Below, piece after piece: positions 12,187-23,151 of a stretch of DNA of 64,000 nt. Location of the stretch: the NCBI GenBank assembly GCA_918026815.1, contig CAKJVC010000210.1, forward strand, positions 62,001 to 126,000, written 5' to 3'. Positions within the stretch are counted from its first letter, which is position 1; each line of letters begins with the position of its first letter. Source of the DNA: Chalara sp. BL73 (Eukaryota; Ascomycota; Leotiomycetes; Helotiales). The translations under genes were made by a program, and so were the position numbers. The notes beneath the pieces were generated by a model. The model searched no databases and was not told the DNA's origin. It worked only from the letters and a program-made list of their open reading frames with translations.

Positions 12187-14207
12187 TTAGCGCATAATGT
12201 AATAGACGAGTAGCCTGAGGGCAGCAGGAGAGATCACGGCTCGCCGAGTCCAGATCCAAATTAATAATATTACGTCTCTTACATTTATATTATTCTTGGT
12301 GACCTCTCGACGTTAATTAACCGGTGTAACCTGAAAATAGAGGAAAGATTTCCCGAGGGAAAAGAGGGCCGAGTGAATGATTAAGGCATACATTGGACAT
12401 TGGTTGCTATCATACTTACACCAAAGCGCACCAATTGTGGAACTCGAGTTTAACGCTGAGGATCGAGCATCAGCTCAATCATCACAAAGTTCAAGGCGAG
12501 TGTGAGCATTGCAGATTGTGGCAATTCGTAAGAACCGAAAGGAGTGACGTCTTTCTTAAATGCACTAGCATTCAATCGTTGAGCGAGATACTTAAGGGCG
12601 GGCGTGCCTGAGGTGTTCCATATTAACTAATTTCTAGTCATGAGCGAGCTGTACTAGTTAAAGCAAAAATAGATGTTTTATTGCTATCTTACAGAATGCC
12701 TCTTTTTGTGCCAGCCTTGCGGTAACACTATTTAGGTATACTAACTAGTAAAGTGAAGCAGTTATCTTTTTGAATCCATTACCAATCCTTTATAGTTTCA
12801 ACACTTGTAAGATACGAGCCCTTGTGTCTTCCTTGGTTCGAAGAATATTACTTCCGCTACATGAGCGTAGAACATGGTGGTTTGTAAATGCTTGAATAGC
12901 ACGTTCTTAACTAAACGTCTATATGCAAGTGCTTGCTATTTTAAACAAATAAAGCGCTCCTCATCCATTTGACCTTGCAAACATTTTGTTTAGTGATGTG
13001 AGTAAGGATAAATATTAAGTGAATGTAGATTCAAATCATGACACTAATACACAGCTCAAGTATCCAGAGTTAAGTATAAAAAAGTGCTTATTCTGTGTTT
13101 TGTGGTCCTTTGTTTATCTGACGCCGACTATTCCTCTGGCTAAATCGCATCTTCTGCTTGTTTATCCATAAGTTTATCACTACATATTTAGTCCCTCCTT
13201 CACACAAGCTTTTACATCTAAACTACTATTAAGGTGATTAAAAGAGGCATATGGAAATGTTTACTAATCAAGCTGCAAGTAAACTTGCAATCGAACCTTT
13301 CATCTTTCATGCAAAAGTGGGTTAGAAAAGGAGCTAGACAGATTCTAGTTTATAACTAGCATCAGCTAGACATGCAATTGTAAACCCCTAATTCTAAGGC
13401 AAAGCTATGTCCTATCGTATGGTCACCTAGTGTTCTCCTCTTTTGTTCCCGATAAATTCATCAATGCAAACTCCGATTATCTTGTACTGACCCGTGGGAT
13501 TATTTCTACATATCAAAAAATCCCAGAGCCTTCGGTGTCCACGTAACCGTAGTCTCTCATCGAATCCGTGATGCCGTTGAGTTCTTCTCCCACTGGGGCC
13601 CTACCCCTGGGCCACAGGAGCTTCGAGACTACAGCCTTGTCAACTTTTGTGTTTCTGCAGCCGTTGGAATGAGACTTGTGCCTCCAAAGGCTACCAAGTC
13701 AAAGGCCTTACCCACGTCTCCGGCTTTCATCAAACCTAATTCTTTTTTTAGGATGGTCCTGTCATATTCTAGGGTATTCTTAACCCCAACGTGGTACTCA
13801 AACCTTGGCTAGAAAAGTGCTCATACGGGTGAATATTTTAAGACTCAGCTAATTATAACACTAATATACTTCTCAATGTATCATGACCCATAAATAATTG
13901 AATCCTGAAATCTCAAGGTCGGTAGCAATTATTTCTAAAATGGTTGTGAAGCTATTCTACAGAATTAGTCAATTTACAGCGATTTAGTCGAGTCAGCAGC
14001 TGTTTGTGGTCAGCAAGAAGAGAGGTGAGCCAAAGTGATGAGACGCCATACCAATCCAATGCCTCAGCTCCGCCAGCGTCACCTCGGGCACCACTATCAA
14101 TACGCAATCACCGCCGCGAATATTTGAGCATATTGAGCATATTTCCGGTATACTAGCGATATAATTTCAGTTCCACTTGCAATAGAATTTGCCAAATACC
14201 CTAATTG
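12187..14207. other. Gene-poor AT-rich spacer
   Basis: 2 kb without a supported gene. A 72-codon open frame (12393-12611) has no motif or codon pattern of a gene. One unusual open stretch near 13.5-13.8 kb is listed separately. Confidence 0.6.
13456..13812. other. Stretch open on both strands, possible gene relic
   Basis: The plus strand is open for about 118 codons (includes AFGVHVTVVSHRIRDAVEFF) with no good ATG. The minus strand over 13807-13629 reads LKKELGLMKAGDVGKAFDLV then AFGGTSLIPTAAETQKL before a stop. Base composition here is higher in GC than the surrounding DNA. The family is unrecognised. It could be a truncated gene left in the spacer. Confidence 0.25.
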
Positions 14208-16348
14208 TCAAGAATCTAAGCATTGACAATCTTCAACTTGTCCCCCCAATCGTTCCCCGCTCAATAGACTCGGGCAACGAGCCACAATCCTCCCATCAGT
14301 AGCACACTGCATCAACAAACTCCAGATTCTTTCCATTGTGAAACCAAAATATGGATTATCCGCAGACTCCTTATGACCTGCCATTCTGTCATCATGACTC
14401 CAGCCTTTCTCACTCGTGATCGCATCTAGCAATTCTTTGTAGATCGTCCTCTCAATACCCCTGATCCGTTTCCCACTTGCCACAAATTGACCTTTATAAG
14501 AAAGTAAGATTGAAGTCTCCGGCTCACAACTCTGGTTGTATATTTTATTATAAAGAGCAGGAACCATCTCCCAGTTGTCTTCCCAACCCCATCGATCAAT
14601 ACATACATTGCAGTTGCATGACACACCTGCAAATCCCAGGCTTAGCATCCCAGTATTTGGAACCAGATATCCGTTGAGTCTTGGGATGAGCTCACGCATA
14701 TTGTGGGCGTGTGCTTGGATGAAGAGAGTTTGCTCCGCTAGATTGTCCCAGTTGTTCACAATATGGTAGAGATATGTGCCGCCTTCTCGGCCTCGATTTG
14801 GCAGACTGCGAACCACATCTGCACCCACTGCTTTTCTAAGGTGCTTCAAGTCGACGTCGGGCTGTTTCGAATAAATAGTGACTGTTGGCTGTATGGAGGA
14901 TATGAACCGAGTCGCGACGATTGACTGAAGCATTGCTTTAACAGATTCCAAATCCTCATCATACATAGCAACGACAATTTCAAATCGCGACGAGTTACTC
15001 GTATATACACCAAAGTTTGTCGGTTGACCTGGGGCAATCAGGTCGATATTCCAAGAAGAGATGGCGGAAACTATCCATGATATGACGAGTACCGATATAG
15101 AGAAAGCCGCAACAGTCAGAATTTTGTATTCTTTACGGAATATTTGAGGGATTCTCGATGTTTGCTGCAGTTCAAATGGTGCTTTTGAAGTCGTGCTGCT
15201 AAACCCTAACGTACAAGTTATTGAAATGAGGTACGTAGCTACCTGGATCCACGAGACAACAGCTGGTGTCCAAAGCAACGATACGACAAAAATAATACAG
15301 CTGGAAATCAACAATGGGATAAACCTAGACATGGTTATTGGGATGCTGGAGCTAAGGAACGAGCTGAAGTAGCCTGCTCCCACGGTAGATATTAAATTGA
15401 CAAAGATCAAACTGAAGTTGGACTGGATCTTGGTTGTTGTATGTAATTGCTCGAGGAAGCTCACAGATGCCAAACTGAACAGTAACCCAGCCATTGTCGA
15501 AACTGCAACTAATGTATGGGTTGACTTTGTCATTGAAAAGAAGCGACTTGAAAGTAGTGTAAGTTCGATATTGTTGCTGAAGCCTTGTGACAGGGTCAAT
15601 AGTGCCCTGGAAACGCCGGCCAGTAGGATACCAGTGATGCTACACACAATCCCAGGTACCATAAGACGATAGTCATTAAAAAACCCAATGCTAGAGACGC
15701 AAGTAATAGTGATTGACTCCCAAGGGACATTCGGTTCTATTGATTTCCACTCAATCATGAAAACCACTATTGCTTCTATTGCAAAGATCATGGGCTATAA
15801 TTCCATCAGCGGGAAATTGCTACAGTCAACACCAACCCCAACCCACTTACCCATAGCATGATAACACTATATAGATTGGGTGTGTGCAGAATAGCTTCCA
15901 TGAGCAACAGAAATGAGCCAGCCGCCGCTATCGCTGCCGTAACTCTTGAGCCCAGTAACCATTTGGATGATATTTCCACATTGTAACGGTGCTGCGTTTT
16001 CCATTCTGGCTGGATCTCTGTCGTCGAGACCGTGGAACCCAGATAGATTATAGTATAGATCATTAGCCACATGGCAAAGCACATGAAACTTAGAGATGCC
16101 GCTGTACAGTTATCAGCTTCGAGATAAAAATGTGGATAAAGGTACGAACGATAGTCTGGATACTGGTTAGTAAGGTGACTTCTGTGCTGATAAGCTGAGG
16201 ATGAATTTTCAATAGACTTACGGAACTCAGACATCACCAATCTTTTGGCACTTAGAACTGCAGCTACAAAAAATGGAATCCATAGTCTTTGATAGTTAGC
16301 AGGGGTGTAAGGTGGAAAAACCAAGTTAGACTTTACACTGTCCTCCAT
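14208..16348 (-). CDS. Polytopic membrane protein with C-terminal DUF3431 domain
   Basis: Function unknown. Exon 1 (16348-15851) and exon 2 (15794-14208) join at VIMLW/PMIFAIE and give 694 residues. The N-terminal 350 residues carry roughly nine to ten hydrophobic helices. The C-terminal 250 residues match DUF3431: FEIVVAMYDED, PNRGREGGTYLYHIVNNW, LFIQAHAHN, CIDRWGWEDNWEMVPALYN. DUF3431 is often viewed as a glycosyltransferase-like fungal domain, but no activity is established here. Exon 1 contains a further intron-like segment: donor gtaagt at 16221, branch-like tactaac, and an acceptor that would remove 66 bases (16221-16156) in frame, giving 672 residues with the join MSEFH/YRSYLYPHF. I consider the spliced form at least as likely. 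The gene is isolated in gene-poor DNA. Confidence 0.85.
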
Positions 16349-19300
16349 TCTATAAGTTGGCCGTATGTTCCAACTGTCAACTTTCTCATATTTGACGTTC
16401 AGAATTAGTCGACAATTGCAGGTGGGATTTTTGTTGCCAAAGTGCGTAGAACATTCGCAAACTTGCGATATCTACCAAGACACTCTGAATTAGTCGTTCG
16501 TGAATCTAGGTTTTCCAGGGCAATGTTGACAACCTCAGTCCAAGGGGGAAGTGCGACGTGTTGGCACTCACGCGTCGAACTTAAAAATCCAACAAGAAGT
16601 AGGATTTCATTCGCCGCCGCAAGTGTCTCAAGTAAGAACCCCTACGCTTCGAAAATCCTTCGGTCTTGTACCATTATTTTTACTCACGCATGGGCGGAAT
16701 GCTAGCCAAGAGGTAATCCATGGGACCTTAGATTAACTGGATGACTAGGCGCTTCCAGCATACTTCCGGTAACAAACCAAGACTAACTTCGTGCCCAGCT
16801 ATGTTATTAGTGCCTCTTGAAGTGGAATCTGTGAAGAATAGTCAAAGGCCCCAAATCACCTGAGGTTCAATGGTACTATACGAGTATGCGGGATTCAAAA
16901 TTAAGAGGGCTGTCGGAGGCGGTCTTGCATAAATGATCTGCAGTCACATATTTGGCTGAGCAGCTGTGTTTAAAGGTCTAACCTTCAGGCACCTATCCTT
17001 GGCTATATCCTGGACCAACTAGTTATTCTAGCGCAAAGTCAAAACCTCCCAATCCTTCCTACCAAAGGACCATCCTTTGATATCAGGCTTTAGGCTTGTT
17101 CAGAAGTAAATCTGAGCATATATATGTACGAACTCGGCTAAGCAGTGATAGGAGATCATCTCCTACAATGCCAAAAACAGGTGAATTAATTTATGTTATA
17201 CGATCATTCTTTTGGTAACGAAGTACACGTGCCATCTACTGTTGGCGTACTTGAAGCTCTGAATGGTCTTACAAATGCACTGTGCTTTTGCCAATACGCC
17301 TTTACATTGTTGGACACTATCTGGCAGACATGGGTCGGATCGTTCCCCGGAATTGATGGCGTCGCTTGTGGCCGATTCTTGGTATACTGAAATAATATCC
17401 CGAATACTTCGTATCACCACAAAGCCTTGAGTAGTGAGAAGTTTCCTCAAAGCATGCTCTTTATATTCACTTAAGCATCTATTTTCATCATGAATTCCTT
17501 ATCTGTTCGATGTGACTACTAGCTGATCAACAGAGGCAACGAGGGGTTCCTTGGTAGAGCTCCCAGTCTCAAAGTTATACTTGGCGGGAACGACCCAACA
17601 CTCAACCACACCGTCGGTAACCAAACATATCTTTTATTGAGAATCCAGCCAACCACCTCCCTTATTAAAACCTCGAATCCAACTCAACGACACATCAATA
17701 CGACACAGCACGGGAATCAGCAGCACATCTGCAGCGTTCGACGTTTTTGCTTCTCGAGTCGGTTGCGGGTCAGGGAGAGTAGCGAAGAAATAACTCGGAG
17801 CCTGAGGCATCCATAGAAAAATGAAAGGCGTGGCGGGCTTTCTACACCTAGCTTCTTATGACTCGTTGGCAGCAATTAAATTTTTCTGAATCGGATAGGA
17901 AATTATGGTATACTCGTGCCGCACAACAGCTGGAAACCTGAACTCCTCGGCAACATGGCAAATTTGTGTTAGTTGGTGGCCAGAGATGTAATTGCTGATA
18001 CATGCATCTTGACTACATGATTTTCATTGCCAAGGTTAATGTTAACTTGCGCTGTTGGATGGCGTGAATGATTCTAGCCACCTGAAACGAGGTAAGGAGA
18101 GGTCATGAAGTAGTATTCCCTCTTATAAGATTCTCTGGGGATTACTGGACTGATAGACCTCTATTGCAGCATCGTACTTGAAGCATAGTCACCTGGATAA
18201 GAGATATGTATATACACTTGACTAGAGAGCCAAAAATAAGTTTAAAGCAGAAGGGAATGACAATGAACAAGATTTCAAGGACTACTAGACCGGAATAGGT
18301 GACCGGCTTTGGAGGTTTCACGGCTGATTATTGAGTCTGTGCCATTAGGCATTCGTACGTAAACGCTTCCTATAATCGTTAGCATGAAAGAAACGAGTCT
18401 CGGGGGAACTCCCGACAATGTGCTTGAACCAGTCTTACCCTAAATGTATCCTACTGGAAATTTGAGCTGAAGGACCATGCCATTTTTCTTTGCGTGTCGT
18501 GATAAAATATGTCCTCAACGTTGAAGAGACAATACCCTAATAGATAATAAGATAACATCCTCTTAAGGACTTCTTTTTATTGATATTTACCAATTAAGCT
18601 TCGGAAGTATGATATAAAATCTCCATTAAAAGTGAACTGCATTAATCGAGAGCTTGGTTCCTCACGTCCAAGAGCACGCTATGTTATATGATAAATCTTG
18701 GTAGATGGCCTTGGAGGGCCTGGAAAGCTCATGGGCAGGCAGGATTCTACATGAGAATAGAATCTTTCCTTAGGTGGAGCTCAGGAGAAATGATTACTTT
18801 GTATATTGATAACTGTCTTCACGATAGCCATTGCGCTCACCGATTCCCCAATATCCCTATTTCCACCCATACTCTTCTGAATCAAGTCCGCCCCAGAAAT
18901 AGTAAGCTTCTGTTACAGATAGTTTACATCAAACAGTTATGATGAATTATACCCTTCTATATCAGCATCAGGGTAGCTAAATAGAGAGTGCTACTGATTG
19001 ATTCAGCTGATGGATGGAAAGGTTAAATGATCATGCATCTGATGCCAACAATCACATATGGATATTTGGCTTAGAAAAGACTACGCTTTTACTGATATGG
19101 TTAATGACACGGGCTGGGAGCTCTAGACAGTAGCTTGGAGCATATCACTAGATTAACCGTTTTTGGAATGGGGTATATCGAGTTGACAACCTGTCGGCGT
19201 CTCCCCTAGTAATAGCGGTGATTAGACGATTGTTGGTAAAGTATCATAGATACCAACAGTTGATGTTGCCCGTTGAAATCTGCGGGTCGTAAACTATACT

Positions 19301-19457
19301 CTTTCAGACTCTAGGCAATCCAGCTCAGAAACTATAAGAAGGACCGGTATGACCGCCTACCTATTGCTACCACCTCTCCCATAACATCTCTCAAGTGCGA
19401 CATACTCTAAACTCTCCATTCTTCAAATATAACCCAGATAGCACTTCTCCAGACATC
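16349..19457. other. 3.1 kb gene-poor spacer
   Basis: No supported gene on either strand. Small open frames at 16442, 17193 and 18688 lack starts in context, motifs or splice partners. The final 120 bases hold the promoter of the small secreted protein, including the CT-rich sequence ctaccacctctcccataac just before it. Confidence 0.6.
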
Positions 19458-19884
19458 ATGAAGTTCTTTCATGCCTCGGCCGTCATCATCCTCGCTTTCT
19501 TCAACCCTGCTGTTCATGCTGGGTGCTATACCGGCGGCGAGGTAGGCGATTCCGCAAATGCAATGAGCCGTCTTCGCACAACATGCCAAATTGCAGCTCC
19601 TCACATGGCTGGCACCTATGGGCCAGGTGAGGTGCGGCAATACTGCTTGGATCAAGGGTCGGTACGATATAACTTCGAAATTCAAAACCTTAAGCGAGAC
19701 GGGTCTCAATGGATGGATCCAAATGGATGCTACGACTTTTTGGCAAGGGAGATTGGTTGTACATACGGCGGCGAAAGGACCTATCCAGAATTGCAGTGGT
19801 TTTTCAAGTGAGCATCTTCCACTCACCTGAGAATTTTTGGAACCTAACATATTTAGGGCTGATCCCAACCGCGGCTCGTGCTAG
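19458..19884 (+). CDS. Small secreted cysteine-rich protein (effector-like)
   Basis: Two exons (19458-19807, 19857-19884) around a 49-base intron (gtgagc...tttag) encode 125 residues. A clear signal peptide (MKFFHASAVIILAFF, cleavage near AVHA/GCYTGG) leaves a mature protein of about 104 residues with six cysteines, the first two residues in and the last at the very end (ADPNRGSC). Six Cys allow three disulfides. Other marks: CYTGGEVGDS near the N-terminus, a GCYDFLAREIGCTYGGER segment, and the short second exon that supplies the last Cys. I recall similar small secreted proteins across plant-associated ascomycetes but no assigned function. It stands alone between gene-poor DNA and the catabolic island, a common setting for effector candidates. 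Confidence 0.85.
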
Positions 19885-20374
19885 ATGCCCACAAACTGCC
19901 CTCAACACTGGTTTGGATGTGGTGGACTGAACCTCTGTATGGTGTTTGGAAAAATTGGTCACTTTTGGTGTAGTCCGAAGAGGCCGGATTGTAGTTATTT
20001 CGTTTACCTCTGATTTATATTCTTGGCGTGCTCTTGAAGATGTGGAGCTTTGATCTAAATGAAGTTTTACTATTGGTGTTTTGGCTCAAGCACAAACCCG
20101 CTAGCTTCCGCACGATCTATATTACAAGCCTTGCTTAGCTCCAATCCCGATTTTATGTGGAGATTTGGAGTTTACCTATTTATTAAACCCAGACATAAGG
20201 CGCAATACAGGGAATTGAAAGGATAATTATGCAAGAAGACCTTTTTGAAGTCTCTTTCGCTACAAAGTAGCCTGTGACATGTGACCACATGGCTCTGTGA
20301 CATTTGTTGATAACATATATCCTTTTAATTATCAGTCTCGTCATTTATTTCAAACTGACTGCCTCTAGTTAGAT
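19885..20374. other. Convergent spacer
   Basis: 490 bases between the secreted-protein stop and the carotenoid-oxygenase stop. It holds both 3' ends. Nothing else is recognisable. Confidence 0.55.
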
Positions 20375-22256
20375 CTATGGGCCATAATACATACCCTCGC
20401 CCTCAATAAATGATCCATGGGGCCCGAGAGCATAAACTTGAGGCATGTCAGCCCTTGCAACTTCCTTCAAGTCCTTTCCATCGAGCGCAATAAGAATGCT
20501 CTTTGTTCCCTTTCGATTAATTACAATAGTTAGGACAACTCCATCATCTTCCTCAGTCCCATTAGGGTTTGCGACGAAAATAGGCTCACAAGGACAGCTC
20601 TCGCCGTCCTCAGGCTGCCACTTGATGAATTTTCCGGTGAGCCAATCTGTCTTCGCTATGCTCCCAAAAAATGCCGCTTGGACTACCTTTACCCCTGTAC
20701 CAAATCTTCCGATCGGTACCTCCGTGCCTGGACTAGCTCCTCCATTTCCTCCTGTAGCATATACATACCGATAGCCTGGCTTCATTGACATGTCTTTTCT
20801 GATTCTTGGCAACTCCATTGCTACCCCCCCGATTGCTTGGGCGACTGTTACCCGCTCTATTTTTGCGGGGGTGGCTTTGTTAATTGCCGCAAGTTCGTAT
20901 CTTACGAGAGTTCCATCCATGAAAGGAGCTGCAGGATCGATAATGTTGCTTAAACTATATTCGTTATATGGCCCATGGCCACTGACATAGCTGCAAAGGT
21001 CGATATATATGTTGGTATTGCCACTTTCATCAACAAGGTCATATCCATTCACTGAGTGGAAGAACATAAAATTCGGAGCTTCATATTCAGCAATCAGCCT
21101 CCCATCAGCTTTTCGAAGCACAAAAAACTTGGTCTTAACATCCGCTTCATAGACCATTGCCTCCAGAAGGGGCTTCGTTGTGTCCGTGACGTCCATATGG
21201 AAAGGCTATATGGAGTCAGCATGTATTCGCAACTTAGTTTAGAAAATGGAAACTCTTACGTTGCGGATAAAAACTACATAATTTTGGGTCATAGCTAAAG
21301 AGTGAATATAGCAAGGTGGACATGGTAAGGCTGTTTTCCATAACAACTTTGTTGGATTACAATTCGTGTTGAGAGCAAATACAGACATTACCCCTTCAGG
21401 GGAAATTAGGTAATTGTAATTAGTACCTAGTTTACGGTCTTTTGGCGGATGAGAGCAGATGCCGAAACCTGCAAGCTCGGGATCAATAGCAGCGTAAGTG
21501 ATCAATCTTTTGGGCTCTAAGGTCGCTGCATCACAGACCTGAAGCATGTTGAAATCCGTCCCAACAAGGATTTCGTCAGTTGCAGGATTATCAGATGTTA
21601 CACCGCGAGAGAGAGGATTATTGTCTTTAGGTAAATATATTCCTCTACGTGGTACCACATTTATGTTGCCTTCATCCGGCTCAACATTTCCATGGGGAGA
21701 CCATATAGATTGCTTACCGGCGTCAGTATGTGTCCTTAACCTGATACTTCGGGGATATTCAAAAACTTACCTGTGCTCCGAGCAATGCCTGGCAAGGATC
21801 TTGAGCTCTACACAGAGGGGTATTGGCGTTGAGCCCAAACATCGTCGTGGAAACGTAGCCATTCTTTTTGGCAGCTCGCAATACTCCAGCAGAGGTAAGA
21901 CGGCTTTGGTACTTCACCTCGCCGTTGCTGAAGCTGAATTTGTGTAACATCCCTAACCCATCAAAAAAATGCTGCAAAACAGCCGAAGGTTTGGATCCGT
22001 CGCTGGAAAGCGGAATGGTCATTCTTCCATTACCTACCCTGAAAAATGGTGAGCACAGATGCTACTTAACCATATCAAATTGCTCATACCTCATGAGACT
22101 ACCATTAACCCATTTTGGCCATATGCCTTTCGTCACACATTTCACCTGCTCGTTGGTTTCGGGGACATCTCTCAGATATGGCGGGACATATTTCAAATCT
22201 TTTTCTTCTACGAAATAACTGTTGTATGGTTTTGATGACTCTACAAAAGTGGCCAT
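20375..22256 (-). CDS. Carotenoid cleavage oxygenase family protein (RPE65/CCD fold)
   Basis: Non-haem iron oxygenase that cleaves a conjugated C=C bond to two carbonyl products. Four exons (22256-22090, 22038-21771, 21712-21260, 21205-20375), all phase-consistent, encode 572 residues. All four iron-binding histidines are present: CSHPPKD (His233), CYIHSLAMTQNYVVF (His282), MFFHSVNGYD (His346), LGPHGSF (His559). Also seen are WVNGSLMR and FDGLGMLHKF, standard N-terminal marks. The segment with DPCQALL resembles the torulene/apocarotenoid-cleaving (CarT/CAO-2) branch more than the resveratrol-cleaving CAO-1 branch, so the substrate is open. No carotenoid biosynthesis gene is near. It shares a divergent promoter with an MFS carrier that contains the island's 14-base motif, and sits at the edge of an aromatic-degradation island. 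Confidence 0.9.
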
Positions 22257-23151
22257 TGCTGCGTAAGAGAAGGCTTCAATGACTGTATGGGCAGAAGGTC
22301 GCTACGAAAAAAACAGAAGTGAGATATATCGTCCATACAAGGCGATCTCGAACTAATTATATGACAAAATCGAGCAGTACATCACGAAACGAGCTGGTAC
22401 CCTCGTCCCATCCCCATATCCCGAGACTCTGAGTAGGCTAAAAGAGAATTGGGACCTTTGCTGATAGGATGTGATAAACGGGCGTGATCCCACTTGTCGT
22501 CGGGGATAGAACGGGAGCATGGAAGCGATATGGAAAAGCCAAGCGGGTGCAAGCGGGAACAAAGTTTATTATTACAAAGTATATCGACCTTGGCAAATGG
22601 TTTGCATCTTTACCGCCCTACCATTTCCAGCGTGTCCGAAACTCTTCTAGCAATAATAGGCGTGTTTACTGTATAGTAGATCAGAGAAGCTAGACTTAGT
22701 TTCTAATACAATGAACATGTAGATACCACGTAAAAAAGCTCCTCGAGATGAAATGCATTTTAGGCAACGCCAAATGGCAACTACAAAGTATCGCCTGTCT
22801 CATCCGTCAACTGCATATAACTATGGTTGGCTAGCAAACAAAGATTAGAGATAGGCTGTTGACTAAATTTATCCCCGCTTTCCTTAACTCCATAAATACC
22901 AAGGAGCCGTCAGCCAAACGGATGCTTTGAATTAGAATCCAGGTTCGGCAACTACACAACCCCAGGTTCGGCATCGGGAACGTTCTAATGGTGAAACACT
23001 TGGGCCACAATCTCTGTGTATTTATAAAGTCCTATGCATCCCTCGCGCAGATACATACCAAATTCTGACCAAATTCTGAGACGCCTCAACGACGATCTAA
23101 TCTAAAATATCTTCAACGAGACAACAACTCAAGCAGCACATTGTTACCATC
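22257..23151. promoter_or_regulatory. Divergent promoter of carotenoid oxygenase and MFS genes
   Basis: 895 bases between divergent start codons. It contains the island motif at 22501, a direct repeat CCAGGTTCGGCA (22939-22950 and 22962-22973; 23 bases start to start, about two helical turns) and a small tandem ACCAAATTCTG pair near 23058-23080. Confidence 0.6.
22501..22514 (+). promoter_or_regulatory. Island motif copy 1 (CGGGGAWNGARCGG)
   Basis: CGGGGATAGAACGG, an exact match to the consensus shared by four island promoters. It lies 245 bases upstream of the carotenoid-oxygenase start and 638 bases upstream of the MFS start. Terminal CGG triplets fit a Zn2Cys6 operator (inference). Confidence 0.6.

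Noticed and set aside
14247..14260. Near match to the island motif (CGGGGAACGATTGG, 12 of 14) on the minus strand
   Set aside because: It lies inside the DUF3431 coding region and fails the GARCGG end; shows that 12/14 matches arise by chance.
17337..17350. Near match CGGGGAACGATCCG on the minus strand
   Set aside because: Two key positions differ and no gene start is nearby.
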